64,000 nt of DNA from JANXQG01 sp963709175 (GCA_963709175.1 CAVPVK010000007.1:1364001-1428000), one strand, 5' to 3'; counted from the stretch's first letter, positions 19,385-29,816 are shown. The notes: generated by a model from the letters alone, not told the origin. A program made the numbers and translations.

Positions 19385-19745
19385 TCTAGATTCTTGGTTC
19401 GTCACAGGCATCTTCTCGCAGGCGTACTGAAACCGCGGTCTTTTCCAGGTTACTCGATATCCTGACTTGGTTCCTTCCGCTTCCTTCGTTCCTTCCGATA
19501 ATTGCTTGCCTAGTTTTTAATAAGCGGCTAGAATCGTCCCTATCAGAAACTGCCCGCACTCGGCAAAGAAGTACCTCCTTGAACCGTAATTGGTCGACCA
19601 TTGCGTCACGTTCTTGGATTTTGTCGGCGAGCACAAACTGAAAAAGCCGCGAGAAAGCAACTCGATGGGACGCAACCGGTCGATGGGCCTGCCGCGCGGC
19701 GGCACGAAATGGTACGGCCCGTCCGCTCGTCTTTGAGCCACTGGA

Positions 19746-22700
19746 ATGCCGCACGCTGCTTACGGCCCAGGTCCTTTCTCCCTCGATACCCTCGATTATC
19801 TGTCCAGCCCATTGCGCGTTCCGGCGGGCAAGGTCCAGCCCGACACCTCGCAAGCGCCAGCACAGATCCTTGGGGCGTATGGCATCAACAACATCCAGCT
19901 CGGCTCCGTGGCTGGCACTGGCGCGGGGCAGACAATCGCCGTCATAGATGCCTACAACGAGTCCACAATCAGCAGCGACCTTGCCACGTTTGATAGCACG
20001 TACGGGCTAGCGGCCCCGCCCAGCTTCCAGGTGCTCAACGAAAATGGCCAGGGGAGTCTGCCCTCGAGCAATGCCAGTTGGAGCATCGAGGAAGCCCTCG
20101 ACGTGGAATGGGCCCACGCCGTCGCCCCCGCCGCCAATATCATCCTCTTCGAGGCAAATTCGGGCAATCTCAGCGATCTGCTCACGGCGGTGCAGACGGC
20201 AGAAAACTACGTCGGAGTTTCCGTGGTTTCCATGAGCTGGAGCGCGGGCGATTTCGCCGGCGAATCGGGGTTGGATTCCTATTTCACTACCCCGCCTGGC
20301 CATAGCAGCGTCACCTTCGTCGCGGCCAGCGGCGACCAGGGCACGCTCAGTTATCCGGCAACTTCGCCCAACGTTTTGGGAGTGGGCGGGACATCGCTCG
20401 TGACCAACGGCAATAGCTATAGTTCGGAAACTGCCTGGAGCGGCAGCGGGGGCGGCGCAACGGTCAACGAAAGCGAGCCAAGCTACCAGCAAGTCGTGCA
20501 GAGTTCAGGTGACCGCGAGTCCCCCGACGTGGCCTTTGATGCGGCCCCCGGCTCGGGCGTGTCGATCTACGTGGGAGGGAGTTGGACGGCCGCTAGCGGC
20601 ACCAGCCTTTCCGGTCCATGCTGGGCCGGTCTGATCGCCATTACCGATCAACTGCGGGGAACTCCTTTGGATGGTCCGTCGCAGACGCTGCCCTACCTTT
20701 ATCAGATCGACGCGGCCGATTTCCACGATATCACCAGCGGCAGCAATGGACACTACTCGGCCGGCCTGGGTTACGACGAGGTCACGGGGCTGGGGTCCCC
20801 GGTGGCCAACCAGCTCGTGCCCGATCTGGCCCTGTACCCGACCGGCACGGTCACGAACCCTGCCACGACGACGACCATCGCCGACCTCGAGAATCGCCCG
20901 GTATACGGTCAGTCCGTGACTTTTGCAGCCACGGTCGGCGATGGGGACCTGGGAGTCAACCCGCCTGCCGGAACGGTCACGTTCACCGAGGGAACCACGA
21001 CTTTGGGCACGGCAACGCTCGCCCGCGGCATGGCATTTTTCCAGACGTCGCCGCTGACCCCGGGCACCTATAAAATAACCGCCACCTACGACGGCGAGGG
21101 AACGACCTTCACCGGCAGCACCAGCAGCACTCTTTCCCTGGTCGTGGCGCCCGCCAAGCTCACGATCACGGCAAACAATCAAACGAAGGTCTACGGAGCG
21201 GCATTGCCCGCCTTGACAGCGAGCTACTCGGGCTTCGTCAACGGCGACACGCCGGCCAGCCTCGCGGTCGCAGCCGACGCTTGCCACCACGGCGACAGCG
21301 TCCAGCCACGTTTCGGGAAACCCATATGCCATCACGGCCAGCGGGGCGGCCGACCCGGACTACACGATCAGCTACGTGGCGGGGACGCTCACGGTGACCC
21401 CGGCGCCGCTGACGATCACGGCCAACAACCAGAGCATGGTCTACGGCGGCGGACTGCCCAACTTGACGGCCAGCTACTCGGGCTTCGTCAATGGCGACAC
21501 GCCGGCCAGCCTCGCAGTCCAGCCGACGCTTTCCACCACGGCGACGGCGGCCAGCCACGTTTCGGGAAGCCCGTATCCCATCACGGCGACCGGCGCGGCC
21601 GATCCGGACTACACGATCAGCTACGTGGCGGGGACGCTCACGGTGACCCCGGCGCCGCTGACCATCACGGCCGACAACCAGAGCATGGTCTACGGCAGCG
21701 GACTGCCCACCTTGACGGCCAGCTACTCGGGCTTCGTCAACGGCGACACACCGGCCAGCCTCGCAGTCCAGCCGACGCTTTCCACCACGGCCACGGCGGC
21801 CAGCGACGTTTCGGGAAGCCCGTATACCATCACGGCAACCGGCGCGGCCGACCCGGACTACACGATCAGCTACGTGCCGGGAACGCTCACCGTAACCCCG
21901 GCCCCGCTGACCATCACGGCCGACAACCAGAGCATGGTCTACGGCAGCGGACTGCCCACTTTGACGGCCAGCTACTCGGGCTTCGTCAACGGCGACACAC
22001 CGGCCAGCCTCACCATGCAGCCGACGCTTTCCACCACGGCCACCACGACCAGCGATGTTTCGGCAAGCCCGTACTCCATCACGGCAAGCGGCGCGGCCGA
22101 TCCGGACTACACGATCAGCTACGTGGCAGGGACGCTCACCGTGACTCCGGCGCCGCTGACGATCACGGCCGACAACCAGAGCATGGTCTACGGCAGCGGA
22201 CTGCCCGCCTTGACGGCCAGCTACTCAGGCTTCGTCAATGGCGACACACCGGCCAGCCTCACGGTCCAGCCGACGCTTTCCACCACGGCGACAGCAACCA
22301 GCCACGTTTCCGGAAGCCCGTATGCCATCACGGCAACCGGCGCGGCCGATCCGGATTATACGATCAGCTACGTGGCGGGGACACTCACCGTGACTCCGGC
22401 GCCACTGACCATCACGGCCGACAACCAGAGCATGGTCTACGGTAGCGGACTGCCGAGCTTGACGGCCAGCTACTCGGGCTTCGTCAACGGCGACACACCG
22501 GCCAGCCTCACCGTGCAGCCCGTGCTCGCCACCACGGCGACAGCATCCAGCCACGTTTCCGGAAGCCCATATACCATCACGGCAACCGGGGCGGCCGACC
22601 CGGACTATACGATCAGCTACGTGGCGGGTACCTTGACCGTGACTCCGGCGCCGCTGACCATCACGGCCGACAACCAGAGCATGGTCTACGGCGGCGGACT

Positions 22701-24039
22701 GCCCAGCTTGACGGCCACCTACTCGGGCTTCGTCAACGGCGACACGGCGGGCAGTCTCACCGCGCAACCCGTGCTCGACACCACCGCGACGGCGGCCAGC
22801 CATGTTTCGGGGAGCCCGAATACCATCACGGCAACCGGCGCGGTCGACCCGGACTATACGATCAGCTACGTGCCGGGGACTCTCACCGTGACCCCGGCCC
22901 CGCTGACCATCATGGCCGACAACCAGACTCGCGTATACGGCGCGGCTGACCCGCCGTTCACTGTGAGCTATAGCGGCTTCGTGAACGGCGATACGTTGGC
23001 CAGCAGCGACCTAAGCGGCAGTGTCAGTCTTACGTCGAGCGACAGCGCTGCCAGTCCGGTAGGACCTTATCCGATAGTGGCAGCCCAAGGCACGTTGACC
23101 TCCCAGGATTACGTCTTCGATTTCGTTAACGGGACCTTGACCGTAACGCAAGAAGTCCTGACCGTCGATTCCGCTCAGACGGTCCCTTCGCTGGAGGTCT
23201 CCGCTAACGTTCAAGTCGTCGTGGGCGCTGGCGGCGACCTTGCGGTCAACGGCCCGGTGACGTTTGATGCTAATGGCAGTTTGAGCATCGTTGACGGCGG
23301 CATAGTGACTGCCCCAGGGATCAATTCGCTTGCTAGCGCGACGGGAATCGAACTTGAAGGTGGCACGCTTCGGGCAACCGCCAACTTCACCACGTCCGTG
23401 CCCGTCACGATCGGCGCCAGCGGCGGGACGATCGATTCCAACGGCTACAACGTGTCGTTCGTCGGCAACCTCACGGGCCTCGGCGGGCTTGAGATCGTGG
23501 GGACGGGCAGCGTGGACCTCGCGGGGACGAACACTTACGGCGGAGGAACGACGGCTTCGTCGGGGACGATCATCGTCAGCGCTGCCGCCGCCTTGCCCGT
23601 CGGGTCGGCCCTTGCCGTGGGTGCGGGCGGCGTCTTCATCTTCGACCCGACTGCGGCCGCGGTGACCCTCGCGTCCCCAGCGGCCAACGCCAACGTTGCG
23701 TTGGTCGGCGCGGTTGGCAGGACCGTCACTGTCGCGGGAAATTCCTCAATAGCGGACTTGGCCCCCGTTGCTTCGACCGTTTCCATCGGGGACTGGAAGC
23801 GTGTGCCGCTGGCTGTTTCCGCCGATGCCGGCAGTTGGCGGGCACCGTTGCCCGATTCCGTGGGCGCAATCCACGACATGGTGATTCAGGAGGTGGCAAG
23901 CCGCCATGGTCGCCGGTTTTCAGGTCTGTTGGAAGCAACGTGGGGTGCGTTAAACACGGCTTTCGCATCTAGAGACGATGGACCGACGAGTTTCCTCGTG
24001 GCAGTGGAAGTCCTAATGGCTGAGTACGGCCGGCAATGA
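19746..24039 (+). CDS. Sedolisin-like (S53) protein with Ig-like, MBG-repeat and autotransporter-type modules (frameshifted)
   Basis: A very large secreted protein of about 1430 residues. The first part is sedolisin-like: SIEEALDVEWAH supplies the Glu and Asp four residues apart, FVAASGDQG the oxyanion region, and SGTSLSGPCW (SGTSxxxP) the serine. Then follow an Ig-like domain (AGTVTFTEGTTTLG), eight MBG-type units (21153-23148) and a beta-helix part (VDLAGTNTYGGGTT). One extra base near 21270 shifts the frame within the first MBG unit. The true N-terminus probably lies upstream in another frame: bases 19717-19764 encode VFEPLECRTLLTAQVL, the planctomycetal N-terminal motif, with a further shift near 19775-19790. 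A candidate original start is the ATG at 19665. The enzyme is expected at the cell surface. Confidence 0.75.
21153..23148 (+). repeat. Tandem coding repeats, seven near-identical 249-base MBG units plus one divergent unit
   Basis: The period is 249 bases (83 codons). Units start at about 21153, 21403, 21652, 21901, 22150, 22399, 22648 and 22897. Each of the first seven encodes LTIT.(N/D)NQ, VYG, a SYSGFVNGDT or TYSGFVNGDT core, an S(H/D)VS turn and DPDYTISYV. The eighth keeps the fold pattern but not the DNA identity. The high DNA similarity between units 2-7 indicates recent expansion or gene conversion. Confidence 0.9.
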
Positions 24040-24201
24040 CTATCCACGCGCCGGCACCGTGCCGGCTTCGCGAGGAATTGCCGGAAGCCCCTTGAGGCGG
24101 CCATGCTGTCCGTTATGAGAATTTGGCTTACCTGTCCAATTCAAGCCCATCCGTGCTTCAGGGCGATAGGGATGGGGTAGAATTAAAATAGAATAGCTCG
24201 T

Positions 24202-24408
24202 ATGGCACATGAAATTGCCAAACTGATGCTGGAACATGCCGGTACGTTTCTGGAGCGTACCGAGGCTATCCGCACGGCGATTTCTCTAGGCATGCCATTG
24301 GGGGACATCGAGGCATACCTCGATTGGCTGGATGCCAGTCGCGGGCCCTTATCTGCCGGACCGCAAGAGAAGGAACAGCCGCAGAGAAACCAGCCTAAGA
24401 AGGGCTGA
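24202..24408 (+). CDS. Small conserved-looking protein
   Basis: A 68-residue reading frame beginning MAHEIAKLML. It predicts two amphipathic helices (LMLEHAGTFLERTEAIRTAI and DIEAYLDWLDASRG) and a charged Lys/Gln-rich tail. The composition and the phrase LGMPLGDIEAYLDWLD look like a real protein rather than a chance frame, and similar small proteins occur in planctomycetes as far as I recall. No ribosome binding site is obvious and the function is unknown. It lies between the sedolisin-like gene and a VPEP protein on the same strand. Confidence 0.55.
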   Translation: MAHEIAKLMLEHAGTFLERTEAIRTAISLGMPLGDIEAYLDWLDASRGPLSAGPQEKEQPQRNQPKKG

Positions 24409-24635
24409 CGGATTTCCGGGTTATTTTGCAATGGACGCTAGGCAGGGCCTCGCCTCGTGTACACAACTACTACGAGTGGTTTTCTACGCTCTGAAGTAGA
24501 TTTGGGGGAAATATTGAAATATCGCTGTCAGGAATTGCCTTCCACCAGCGAATAGAGGGTAGAGAGTATCGTGTTGGTTTGTGGCGGCGGTGGGTTGAGT
24601 TTAGGTATCGTAATTTAGACATACGGAGAACTGAG

Positions 24636-25493
24636 ATGAGGCATCGTGGAGTGGTTTTGTTCTTGTTGGGGGGTTTGCTCGTGGCAAGCGAGGTAAACGC
24701 GGCTATTTCCGTGGGGGATCATCTCTATTTCGTGGGCTATCCGGATAATAACAGCCTCACTGCTTACGGAATCACGGCTTACGGTCAGGGCAACGGCGGC
24801 GAATTTATTTTTGTTGATAGCGGTTCATCACCCGTTCAAAATTACTCGGCTTTGAGTGGCGACCAAGGTTTTTTGACGTTCTGCGTCCAAATCAATTCGA
24901 ACATCTATATTCCTACTACGACCGGGCCGTACGTTGTAACCGGCCTGAGCCAAAACCAAACCGGTAACAGTGACTCGGAAACTGTTCCCAACTTCGCAAA
25001 ATGGCTCGCCTACGAGGTGTACAGTGCGACAAGCCCTTCAAGTGCGTTTTTCGTGAATTCCACCACCCTTGCGGGAGAAATCCAATACGCCATTTGGACG
25101 TCGGAGAACCCAGGTTATTCGCAGAGTACAATTTTTAGCGAATTGGGGATTTCAGACCAGACAACCGAGACCAACTATGCGAACCAGTACACCTCCTGGC
25201 TAAATCAATTCAACAGCAACCCCTCGGCTAACAATTTGCTCGCGTTGAATGTTGAAGTTGCCCAGTTGGCGGACTACCCCAACTCTGGCGACCAGAATCA
25301 GAATCAGTTGGTTCTGGTCGCGACATCGCCCAACTTCCGCTCCCCCGTTCCAGAGCCTGCAACCCTTGCCATTTGGGGACTCGGGGCCGGCTTGGCTGGC
25401 GCCGCAGCGCTGCGTCGCCGCAAACAGCCCGGCGGGCGGTGGTCGGAGGAGGATCGTAAGGCCATTTTCCAAGTGATTCATGCCAAGTCGTAG
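24636..25493 (+). CDS. PEP-CTERM-like surface protein
   Basis: A protein of 285 residues counted from the ATG at 24636. GGAGAA five bases upstream decides this start over an in-frame site at 24579. It has a signal peptide (GVVLFLLGGLLVASEVNA), a mature domain with FLTFCVQINSNIYIP and IQYAIWTSENPGY, and the sorting tail VPEPATLAIWGLGAGL followed by LRRRK. The mature region resembles secreted proteins with a thioester-like or cohesin-like look (short CVQ motif plus AIW), but I cannot assign a domain. Export by Sec and exosortase processing are inferred from the tail. A 150-base AT-richer region upstream probably contains its promoter. Confidence 0.82.
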   Translation: MRHRGVVLFLLGGLLVASEVNAAISVGDHLYFVGYPDNNSLTAYGITAYGQGNGGEFIFVDSGSSPVQNYSALSGDQGFLTFCVQINSNIYIPTTTGPYVVTGLSQNQTGNSDSETVPNFAKWLAYEVYSATSPSSAFFVNSTTLAGEIQYAIWTSENPGYSQSTIFSELGISDQTTETNYANQYTSWLNQFNSNPSANNLLALNVEVAQLADYPNSGDQNQNQLVLVATSPNFRSPVPEPATLAIWGLGAGLAGAAALRRRKQPGGRWSEEDRKAIFQVIHAKS

Positions 25494-25804
25494 GTCGCTC
25501 TATTCCGTTGAGTGGAACAGGGAGGAAATTGTCGGCCTGACGCGGTAACTTGAAAGGTCCAGGAGCCATTCGTTAGAATGGCTCTTTTCGTTTCCGGGCC
25601 TCATCCACAAGAAAAACGCTAGATCGGACGGACGAATGTCCGTTGAATCAAAGACGCAAGAGTCGACACGAAGCCCCCATCTGGGGACCATTCCTCTCGT
25701 CCGCCCCCTGCCCTCCCGTGTCGGCAATTTGCGTCGGCCTGGGCACCCAAGTAGAATAGAGCTTGGGCGAGCTTTTCTTAGGAGTTCCATGGCTGGCGAA
25801 GGCA
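25494..25804. other. Intergenic region upstream of the exporter operon
   Basis: No gene was recognised here. A short frame starting at 25636 or at the ATG at 25789 is not supported, because the permease start is fixed by similarity to its paralogue. This segment should hold the promoter of the exporter operon. Confidence 0.4.
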
Positions 25805-26941
25805 ATGCTGCTGAAAATGGCGATCTGCACGGTCTGGCACGAGAGGGAGAAACTCTCGGGTGCCGTCGCCGGCGTTGCCTTGGGGGTATTCCTGGTCATT
25901 TTCCAATGGGGACTGTACTTCGCCTACCAGCGCGATACGACCGTCGTCCTTGATGCCTTCGATGCCGATATCTGGATCGTTCCCAAGAACCAAACGTCCT
26001 TCGACGGGTTTGCCTCGATGGACGACCTCCCCTTCTGGCGCGTGAAAAAGGCCCCCGGCATTGAGGACGCCGCCAGAATCGTCTGGGGCGATGCGGCATG
26101 GCGCCTCCCTTCATCGGGTGGCAAGGACTATGTCCAAGTCTTGGGCATCGACATGGAGTCATCGATTGCCGCCCGATTTCACGTCCGCGATCGGAATCTG
26201 CGGCGCCTGGTGCGACCAGACGGTTGCGTGCTCGTCGGCGCCAAGGATCGCGAAAAGCTCGGCCTGACCGCCGACGCGCAAGGCGCTTTGGAGATTTCTG
26301 GCCGGCAGGCGGTCTTGGCCGGCTACGTGGACGACGTGCGGCTCTTCACGACGGCCGGCTTCGTGATGACCGACATCGACAATGCCCGCGCCTTCCTGCA
26401 ACTGGCTCCTTCGCACGTCAACTACATCGTCTGCAAGTGCGCCCCCGGCGCCAACGTGCCCGGCGTCGTGCGGCAGTTGCAGGCGATCGTCCCCGAGCAC
26501 GACGTCTTGACAGCGCGGCAGTTTCACGATCTTTGCTCGAACTATTGGGAGACCGTCAGCGGGATCGGCCCGCTGATCTTGATGTCGTCCATCCTGGGCG
26601 TCACCGTCGGTTTCCTCATCGTCATCATGACGTTCTACATTGCCACCGTGGAGAAGATCCCAGTCTACGGCTGCCTGAAGGCCCTGGGCGGCACGGCGGG
26701 CGAAATTGCCGGCATCGTTGGCGTGCAGGTGCTCGTCGTGTTCTTGTTGGGGTCGGCGCTGGCCGGAGGGCTGCTCTGCGCGGCGACCAGCGCACTGCGG
26801 AACACCATGGTCTTGGTGCTGATCACCCCGAACCTGGTGGCGGCGGGACTGGGGACGATGTTGGTCTGCTCGGCCTTGGGGGCCTTGCTCTCCATTCGCC
26901 GCGTCTTCGTCATCGAGCCGGGGGAGGCGTTTCGCACATGA
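25805..26941 (+). CDS. ABC transporter permease, DevC/FtsX-like (first copy)
   Basis: A 378-residue permease. The start MLLKMAICTVWHE matches the start of its paralogue at 28671, so the ATG at 25805 is preferred over an upstream frame. The FtsX-like layout is clear: one N-terminal membrane helix (AGVALGVFLVIFQWGLYF), a large periplasmic domain of about 220 residues (DTTVVLDAFDADIWIVPK, VLVGAKDREKLG), then three C-terminal helices (ILGVTVGFLIVIMTFYIA, VQVLVVFLLGSALAG, LGTMLVCSALGALL). It ends IEPGEAFRT. Together with the ATPase it overlaps (ATGA) and the membrane-fusion protein, it forms a DevBCA- or MacB-like exporter that uses TolC. The cargo is unknown; DevBCA exports glycolipids in cyanobacteria. 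Confidence 0.88.
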   Translation: MLLKMAICTVWHEREKLSGAVAGVALGVFLVIFQWGLYFAYQRDTTVVLDAFDADIWIVPKNQTSFDGFASMDDLPFWRVKKAPGIEDAARIVWGDAAWRLPSSGGKDYVQVLGIDMESSIAARFHVRDRNLRRLVRPDGCVLVGAKDREKLGLTADAQGALEISGRQAVLAGYVDDVRLFTTAGFVMTDIDNARAFLQLAPSHVNYIVCKCAPGANVPGVVRQLQAIVPEHDVLTARQFHDLCSNYWETVSGIGPLILMSSILGVTVGFLIVIMTFYIATVEKIPVYGCLKALGGTAGEIAGIVGVQVLVVFLLGSALAGGLLCAATSALRNTMVLVLITPNLVAAGLGTMLVCSALGALLSIRRVFVIEPGEAFRT

Positions 26942-27621
26942 GCGACGGCGACCACGGAATCGTCTTGCGTTTGGAAGAACTCCACAAGGAGTTCCCGGAG
27001 CCCTCGGGCGTGTTGCACGTCCTCAAGGGACTGTCGCTGGCGGTCCGCCGCGGCGAAATCGTTATGCTCATGGGGCCGTCGGGGTCTGGCAAGACCACTT
27101 TGCTGCAAATCGCCGGCTGCCTGATCCGGGCGACGCGCGGCCGGGTGGAGATCGCCGGCAAAGATTTCGGTCAGGCAGGGGAAAAGGAGCGGCTGCGGGT
27201 CCGCCGCAAGCACCTCGGCTTCGTCTTCCAGAACTTTCACCTCGTCGATGCCTTGACCACCTATGACAACGTGGCACTCGCCCAGCGCCTGCGGCGGCAG
27301 CCGATCCAGCGCGAGCGGATCATGGAGATGCTGGACCGGCTGGGCATCGCCTCGAAGGCCAACCGCCTGCCGCGGGACCTCAGCGGCGGACAGAAACAGC
27401 GGATCGCCATCGCTCGCGGCCTGATCGGTTCGCCCGACGTACTGCTGGCCGACGAACCGACTTCGCAGCTCGATTCCCACTCCGCCGAAGTCGTCAGCGA
27501 GCTGCTCCGCCAGGCCGTCCGGCAATACAATCCGGCGGTGATCCTGGCGACCCACGATCCCCGCCTCGGCAGCATCGCCGATCGGCAGCTCCGGCTCGAA
27601 GACGGTAGGTTCCATGCGTAA
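26938..27621 (+). CDS. ABC transporter ATP-binding protein (DevA-like)
   Basis: A 227-residue nucleotide-binding subunit starting at the ATG that overlaps the permease stop (ATGA at 26938). All ABC motifs are present: Walker A GPSGSGKT (about residue 45), Q-loop FVFQNFHL, signature LSGGQKQR, Walker B VLLADEP followed by TSQLDS, and the His switch THDPR. It is of the MacB/LolD/DevA class that drives FtsX-type permeases as mechanotransmitters. Its 3' end overlaps the membrane-fusion gene by eight bases. One ATPase presumably serves both permeases encoded in the cluster. Confidence 0.95.
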   Translation: MSDGDHGIVLRLEELHKEFPEPSGVLHVLKGLSLAVRRGEIVMLMGPSGSGKTTLLQIAGCLIRATRGRVEIAGKDFGQAGEKERLRVRRKHLGFVFQNFHLVDALTTYDNVALAQRLRRQPIQRERIMEMLDRLGIASKANRLPRDLSGGQKQRIAIARGLIGSPDVLLADEPTSQLDSHSAEVVSELLRQAVRQYNPAVILATHDPRLGSIADRQLRLEDGRFHA

Positions 27622-28708
27622 GCTCGTGTCTTTCATCGCCTTCGCACTGGCCGGCGCCCTGGGGGCAGCGGGCTTCTATCTGTCGCTGCCTTACTGGCAC
27701 AAAGATTCCATGCCGCAGCCGATGGCCAGCGGCCCACCGGCTGTCGTCGAGCCCCAGCAGGCGGTTTGCAGCGGGATGGTGGAGGCCGTTGGCGGGGAAG
27801 TCGACGTCTGCTCGCAACTGGCGGGCGAGTTGATTGAGGTCCGTGCTCGGGACGGCGAACGAGTGCAAAAGGGCCAGGTCCTGGCGATGCTGGACGCACA
27901 GCGCCAGGAGGCGGAAATCGGTGTTGCCGCCGCCATGGCGGCCTGCGCCGAAGCGAAACTGAAACGCGTCCAGGCCGGTGTCGGCGCGGAGGAGAAGCAA
28001 GAGGCCCTGCTGGCGGCCGAGTCCGTTGACGCCCTACTGAAATATGAGACGGCCAACTGCGAGCGGCTGCGGAAGCTGTATGCCACCAAGGCCATCAGCC
28101 TCGATGAACTGCAGCGTAGCGAAGACAAGGCCGACCACCTGCGGAAGCAGCGGGACGGACTCAAAGAGCACTACGAGTCCCTGCGCCGCGGGCCCCTGCC
28201 GGAAGAGGTCGCCTTAGCCCGCGCGGACGTCGCCGCCGCGGAATCGCGTCTCCGCCAGGCCAATGTCAACTACGCTTACCGGCTGGTCTGTGCGCCGATG
28301 TCCGCGACGGTTCTGCGGGTATGCCGCCACGCGGGCGATTCCGTCTCGCTGGACCCGCCGACGCCGATCGTGCGGCTCGTCGACGCCAGCCGCTTGCGGA
28401 TTCGCCTGGAGGTCGACGAGGCCTACGTCTCCCGGCTTAAGACGCCGCGGGCAGGGACCTTCCAGGTCGGCGGCATTGCCGAGAACGTGGGCCGACTGGT
28501 CGTCACCACGCTCATTCCCCAGTTCGGTCCCAAGCGCCTCTTCAATCCCGACACCAGCGCCCGGGTCGACACCCGCATCCTCGACGTGCTCTGCGATGTT
28601 GAGCAGTGCAGCGTTCCCCTGAGCCCCGGTCAGCGGATCACCGCCCAGATTTCACTGAAGGACGATAGCCATGTTGCTCAAGACGGCCATCCGCATCATC
28701 CTCCATGA
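27614..28708 (+). CDS. Membrane-fusion (HlyD/DevB-like) protein
   Basis: A 364-residue periplasmic adaptor. An N-terminal anchor (VSFIAFALAGALGAAGFYLSL) precedes a split lipoyl domain (VCSQLAGELIEVRARDGERVQKGQVLAML ... YAYRLVCAPMSATVLRV) around a coiled-coil hairpin (residues about 95-205). A beta-barrel domain (RLRIRLEVDEAYVSRL) follows. Such proteins link an inner-membrane ABC permease to TolC. The gene overlaps the ATPase stop by eight bases. Its own stop lies 38 bases inside the second permease gene, an unusually long overlap; a small indel near its 3' end could have extended the reading frame, and the last residues (DGHPHHPP) look atypical. Confidence 0.88.
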   Translation: MRKLVSFIAFALAGALGAAGFYLSLPYWHKDSMPQPMASGPPAVVEPQQAVCSGMVEAVGGEVDVCSQLAGELIEVRARDGERVQKGQVLAMLDAQRQEAEIGVAAAMAACAEAKLKRVQAGVGAEEKQEALLAAESVDALLKYETANCERLRKLYATKAISLDELQRSEDKADHLRKQRDGLKEHYESLRRGPLPEEVALARADVAAAESRLRQANVNYAYRLVCAPMSATVLRVCRHAGDSVSLDPPTPIVRLVDASRLRIRLEVDEAYVSRLKTPRAGTFQVGGIAENVGRLVVTTLIPQFGPKRLFNPDTSARVDTRILDVLCDVEQCSVPLSPGQRITAQISLKDDSHVAQDGHPHHPP

Positions 28709-29805
28709 GAAGGGCAGGTTCCTCGGCGCGGTCGCCGGCGTGGCTCTGGCGTTGTTCCTGGTCGTGCTGCAGTGGGGCTTTTATTTTGGCTATAAGCGCG
28801 ATACCACCGTCGTGCTGGACGCCTTTGACGCCGACGTTTGGATCATCCCCAAGGGCCAGGCCTCCTTTGACGGCTTCACCGCGATCGACGACTTGGCCTA
28901 TTGGAAGGCCCGTGACCTGCCTGAGATCCGCACGGCCGCGCGGATCGTCTGGGGGATCGCCCCCTTCCGCCATGCGCTGAACGGCTCGGGGCAGCGGGTG
29001 CAGCTCCTTGGTGTCGATTTCGCCTCGGGCATAAGGGTCCGCCTCGACGTCGACGGCGGCGACCTGGCGTCGCTCGCCGGGCCCGACGGCCACATTCTCG
29101 TGGGTCGCAAGAGCCAGAGGCAACTGGGCGTCCGCGACAAGGGCGTCGATGGAGCGGAGATCAACGGCCGCCGAGCCATCGTGGCCGGTTTCGTAGAAAA
29201 CGTCCGCCTGTTCACCACCTTGGGTTTCGTGGTCACTGGGCTGGACAACGCGCGGGCGTTCCTGCGGCTTCCTCCCTCCCATGTGACTTACATCGCCTGC
29301 AAGTGCCGCCCCGGCGCGGACCTCGACAGCGTCGTCCGCGAGCTTCGCCGCCGCATTCCGGAGGACGACGTGCTCACCACGCAACAGTTCCGCGAGTTGA
29401 CCTTTCAGAACTGGGAACGGAAGACCGGCGTCGGTCCCCTCATGCTCTTCCCCTCGATCCTCGCCGGGCTGGTGGGATTCCTCATGGTGACCCTAACGTT
29501 CTATATCTCGACGATCCAGAAGCTTCCCCTCTACGCCTCGCTCAAGGCGATCGGGGCGGCCACAGGCGAACTGGTCGTAATCCTCATCGTGCAAGTAGCG
29601 AGCGTCTTTGTGCTGGGCCTCGCCGTCGCCGCGGTCGGTCTCTGGCCGGTGCTCGTCGCCCTCCGCCGGACGACCATCGGCGTCGCGATTACGCCCCAAC
29701 TCGTGCTCGCGGGGTGCGGGGCTCTCTTTTTCTTCTCGGTGGTCGGCGCTGGTCTCGGTGTGGAGGGTGGCGACCACCGACCCGGGCAAGGCCTTCCGCA
29801 CGTAA
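28671..29805 (+). CDS. ABC transporter permease, DevC/FtsX-like (second copy, frameshift near 29748)
   Basis: A paralogue of the permease at 25805, with the same length (about 378 residues) and layout: MLLKTAIRIILHE, helix AGVALALFLVVLQWGFYF, periplasmic domain with DTTVVLDAFDADVWIIPK, and C-terminal helices (FLMVTLTFYISTI, VASVFVLGLAVAAVGL). After VVGA the frame changes; the other frame supplies LVSVWRVATTDPGKAFRT, which aligns with the end of the first copy (GEAFRT). The break is best explained by loss of a GC dinucleotide within GGCGCTGG at 29746-29753. Two different permease subunits may form a heterodimer with the single ATPase, or serve as alternative permeases. Confidence 0.85.
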
Positions 29806-29816
29806 TTCGTCCGCCC

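Noticed and set aside
21270..22445. Reading of the MBG array in frame 0 as a His/Gly/Arg-rich protein
   Set aside because: It is the out-of-frame continuation after the single-base insertion; the other frame restores the repeated domain perfectly.
21153..23148. CRISPR-like regular repeats
   Set aside because: The period is 249 bases, an exact codon multiple, and each unit encodes an MBG domain. There are no short spacers and no cas genes.
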